A stretch of DNA of 64,000 nucleotides, from NCBI RefSeq assembly GCF_002115785.1, contig NZ_JFJY01000012.1:1-64000 (forward strand), given 5' to 3'. Positions 62,801-64,000 of the stretch are shown here, one piece after another. The first letter of the stretch is position 1, and each line of letters begins with the position of its first letter. Source of the DNA: Thalassospira sp. MCCC 1A03138. GTDB lineage: Bacteria; Pseudomonadota; Alphaproteobacteria; Rhodospirillales; Thalassospiraceae. Below the pieces are notes generated by a model. That model had not been told where the DNA came from. It made no database searches and saw nothing but the letters and a program-made list of their open reading frames with translations. Both the position numbers and the translations under genes were made by a program.

Positions 62801-63005
62801 TGCGAAGAAAGCAGCAATCGCCATCGACGCCGATTTGCTCTCCCCTCCTCTGTCTGATCAGGACAAAAAACGCAATAAGATGTCCTTCGGGGATATATTG
62901 AAAACCGGAAAGATAGACGCAGTTAAAAACGCTCTTAAGACTGCTGGAGTTGATGGTGATGACACAACTCGGAAGCGGCAAAAAGATCATACGAGAGGGA
63001 TCTAA
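59847..63005 (+). CDS. traI: TraI-type MOBP relaxase with LPD7-like and repeated Toprim-like modules
   Basis: A 1052-residue relaxase close to RP4 TraI in its N-terminal domain: MIAKKIPKRP, Tyr22 in LAEYIAAAK aligns with the RP4 nicking Tyr22, YHMMVSFRPGEK, and motif III THINTDNFHMHIAFNKIHP with His114, His121 and His123. It nicks the transfer origin and leads the strand through the T4SS. After residue 300 the protein differs: modules at about 398-503, 560-690 and 860-1000 each repeat the pattern G(N/E)-x-(L/V)-x-V/I-P-(F/L)-(K/R)-D ... (T/S/H)H(I/V)I ... DYADA followed by a Toprim-like stretch, but without the acidic catalytic set. Between modules two and three lies an LPD7-like segment (FVKLQDQDGTERYVWGVD). 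Confidence 0.9.
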   Translation: MIAKKIPKRPDIPDNYKELAEYIAAAKEPGEKLDKFWIENCGAGETLDDLELALREVYAVRLMKPEVTDKSYHMMVSFRPGEKDRLSEQYLKDIASAYADGLGFAEHQYVAGTHINTDNFHMHIAFNKIHPRTLQVINPFRDFKILDRVSRKLEKQYGLFIDRGMAQREKQGPKLSPSARDYEAQTWQESFQNHVLQHREDLLEKINGAEAWQDLHRILAEHDIELKKRGNGFVLVGPDGQGMKASALDRDMSKSALEKKLGDFVPPVKETDNKPALPTHPKRRYKRRPTMRHPRMSPLWRRYLNIQQPLHRRSTLLSRTISNWKLFLLSEAYRDPLAMVFLIAQQEFIHLVFGDDRPIPVSKLAAPALAAWREAGKWADAKSLNWLADTRSTGRGCRLDDAGNLLVPFKDENGFMLAVRIYAPGQKRMSIGNIKARGLTHIIDTRKQINSGPVIFTADYADAVKIHDATRRPVVIVADPRELQSVIKRYRKSSPLIKPVVAGKSEAKLPGTGYVQMPSQDDQTEIRRAFSRATGDEAFLVWDACPEWATPGNSSWLKSAGIRGYGVKVTPDGEVAVPLKDRSGRLENVILIDQKGKQRTLIDPVDNIALSHVIDPAWRDEKDTVIIPRDYADAAAIHRATRCPVVVPETPDDWHAALEQVRIRYSEANIVLALGKEELPGEMVAADKFTAQIVRPARAETFKEYALHEPSRSAARLMDTGRAHFNFDPDKSESEFVKLQDQDGTERYVWGVDIAVAVNSSGARTGDWITLDIAEKKKVEVVEKYRDDQGNLQSRTVTTHRNIWKAEVRPDPETVPSMTALRNEMAVLVGDDGWLAWQQASRPDKRVVSARSDMGTEKAWAGFRVDDAGNVLIPLRDGGNRLAAVYRVNESGSVETLVGTGSDKGLHHVIGERISKDPDDPILIADDLISAIELNRLTNKPVVWSVKSENLAAVGKTLRRFNPDRKIVIAAMDAHMAVENKPMVHAKKAAIAIDADLLSPPLSDQDKKRNKMSFGDILKTGKIDAVKNALKTAGVDGDDTTRKRQKDHTRGI

Positions 63006-63022
63006 TGAAACCGCATGTTCGC

Positions 63023-63445
63023 CTATACATCCTTCAAACTGGACAATCTTTCACTCACCATCAAAAGCTGCTGCTCAGATAATCGAGCAATGTCTTCAAT
63101 GAAGGCTGATTCAATTACTTCTGTATTTTTTATTTCTGATTTTTGGACCGCGGTTGAATTGAGTTTGTCACGTTCCGAACGCGACATTTTTTCTATGTCT
63201 TCGGGAATGCCTTCAAAAAAGAAGTCAATTTCAACACCAAACATTTGCGACAACATCTGAAGATGTCCGGCTTTGTAACGGTCCCGCCCAGCTTCAAATT
63301 TCTGGATTTGCTGGGGAGAAATTCCAAACAGGCCCGCCAATTGTTGCTGTTTGACACCCAAAATCTTGCGCAGCATCTTGATGCGTTCTGCAACATGGAC
63401 ATCGATTACGTGCGGGCCGTCAAACCTTCCAAGCCTTCGTTTCAT
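63023..63445 (-). CDS. XRE-family transcriptional regulator
   Basis: A 140-residue regulator of a type common in alphaproteobacteria: HVIDVHVAERIKMLRKILGV, then QLAGLFGISPQQIQKFEAGR and LSQMFGVEIDFFFEG. The ATG at 63445 is chosen as the start of the recognisable protein, giving no overlap with the upstream gene; it has no strong ribosome site, and an ATG 16 codons earlier would overlap that gene. It converges with traI, 17 bases away. It may control the transfer genes or the PIN-like gene in front of it. Confidence 0.83.
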   Translation of the reverse strand: MKRRLGRFDGPHVIDVHVAERIKMLRKILGVKQQQLAGLFGISPQQIQKFEAGRDRYKAGHLQMLSQMFGVEIDFFFEGIPEDIEKMSRSERDKLNSTAVQKSEIKNTEVIESAFIEDIARLSEQQLLMVSERLSSLKDV

Positions 63446-63464
63446 GGTTTCATTGATATGGAGG

Positions 63465-64000
63465 TTACAAACCGAGAGTGAATTTTGCTGCACTCATATT
63501 TGGCACATATTTAAGGTTGATATTGCTAAACTCCGCTGCGATCCCAGTCCTTAAAATATTATTTTCTGTCAGATACTCTTTGGTGTTCGAAGATAGGAAC
63601 ACTATTGGCTTAACCACTCCAGCGTTTCGCAGAGATGTTACGGCTTCAAGGTAAGTCTCGTAGACTAAACAATCTTTTGAGGAATCTTTACCGCGCCTTG
63701 CTGGAGCGATACACGCATTCATCCGTGCGAATGCTTTGGTCGGGATTCCGTTTCCAGGCGTTATCTTTTGGAGCTCGGTGAGCCATCTTTCTACAACACC
63801 ACGCGTGCGCCCAACATGACCGTCGAGATGGGCAAGATCAATGGTCCCCGGAGCACCAAAGACGGTGGAGAGCTTGTTGATACGATCTATCTGTTCCTGC
63901 AGTTTTTTTAGGTTACGTTCCGCCTCCTCTTGGACGGGTTGATCGTGAACGGCGAACTCGATCGCAACCTGTTCTGCCATAAGGCATATGAGATTTCCAG
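63465..64000 (-). CDS. PIN-like (DUF4935-type) protein, truncated by the window edge
   Basis: The visible 178 codons stay open to position 64000, so the gene begins outside the window; an internal ATG at 63980 is probably not the start. The residues AEQVAIEFAVHDQPVQEE resemble the part of DUF4935/PIN_8 proteins after the first acidic motif, and the end has CLVYETYLEAV, PIVFLSSNTKEYL and AAEFSNINLKYVPNM, matching the family's late Asp/Ser-Asn region. PIN proteins of this type are putative nucleases, some from toxin or defence loci. It is transcribed with the XRE gene 19 bases downstream. The first catalytic Asp would be in the missing part. Confidence 0.55.
   Translation of the reverse strand, partial: GNLICLMAEQVAIEFAVHDQPVQEEAERNLKKLQEQIDRINKLSTVFGAPGTIDLAHLDGHVGRTRGVVERWLTELQKITPGNGIPTKAFARMNACIAPARRGKDSSKDCLVYETYLEAVTSLRNAGVVKPIVFLSSNTKEYLTENNILRTGIAAEFSNINLKYVPNMSAAKFTLGL

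Larger units (their letters stand above)
37868..64000. mobile_element. Conjugative element (IncP-type Tra plus VirB-type T4SS), right end outside the window
   Basis: From about 38 kb almost every gene belongs to DNA transfer: traK, traL and traM-like genes, a virB2-virB11 set with virD4, a primase/antirestriction fusion, traJ and the MOBP relaxase traI. Gene starts and stops overlap over long runs, showing a few large operons. No partition, replication or integrase gene is present in the visible 26 kb, so whether this is an integrated element or a plasmid segment cannot be settled. The left limit is placed at the tRNA-like end and is uncertain by a few hundred bases. Confidence 0.75.

Noticed and set aside
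1-64000. CRISPR array, rRNA operon or insertion sequence
   Set aside because: No regularly spaced repeats, rRNA-like stretches or transposase-type proteins were seen.

Overview
The window looks like chromosome (or a large replicon) of a free-living, heterotrophic alphaproteobacterium. The gene styles, the moderate GC and the density of TRAP and ABC uptake operons would fit the Rhodospirillales, and a Thalassospira-like marine bacterium is my best guess. This is inferred from protein character only; there is no rRNA, no complete tRNA and no CRISPR array to support it.

Positions 1-37,670 hold four uptake-and-catabolism islands, each with a local regulator of a different family transcribed divergently from the transporter. 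(1) 1-7,484: a leftward operon of a TRAP transporter (dctP-dctQ-dctM), a PdxA-like dehydrogenase, an L-rhamnonate-dehydratase-like enolase-superfamily enzyme, an AraD1/GguC (FAH-fold) protein and the start of an aldehyde dehydrogenase. It faces a GntR/FCD regulator with three identical TGGTATACCA palindromes between them. It reads as a sugar-acid pathway ending at 2-oxoglutarate. (2) 7,510-16,663: a LysR regulator, a polyamine-type ABC transporter, a three-subunit flavin/Fe-S amine dehydrogenase, a second DAO-type flavoenzyme and a RidA protein. It reads as uptake and oxidative deamination of an amine, imino acid or opine. (3) 16,784-27,431: a SorC regulator, two short-chain dehydrogenases (one ribitol-dehydrogenase-like), a sugar/polyol ABC transporter, xylitol dehydrogenase, a HAD phosphatase and xylulokinase, i.e. 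pentitol catabolism through D-xylulose-5-phosphate. (4) 27,539-37,667: an IclR regulator, a Dpp-type peptide ABC transporter, an alpha/beta hydrolase, a gamma-glutamyltransferase-family enzyme and an AbrB-type membrane protein, probably for gamma-glutamyl peptides or amides.

From about 37,700 the character changes. Two short stretches resembling tRNA 3' ends (37,715-37,734 and 37,868-37,882) and a strong terminator precede a conjugative element that runs to the window edge. It combines IncP-type DNA-processing genes (traK, traL, traM, traJ, traI) with a VirB-type type IV secretion system (virB2-virB11, virD4) and a fused ArdC/metallopeptidase/Toprim protein. No integrase or replication gene lies inside the window. 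The left boundary is therefore suggested, while the right one is not visible.

The more unusual parts are in the element. The relaxase carries three tandem modules that look like catalytically dead copies of the Toprim region of its own primase neighbour. A 755-residue exported, cysteine-rich repeat protein sits between virB10 and virB11. An antisense-oriented exported protein occupies the slot between virB5 and virB6 where entry-exclusion genes often lie. The window ends in a leftward XRE regulator preceded by a truncated PIN-like gene.
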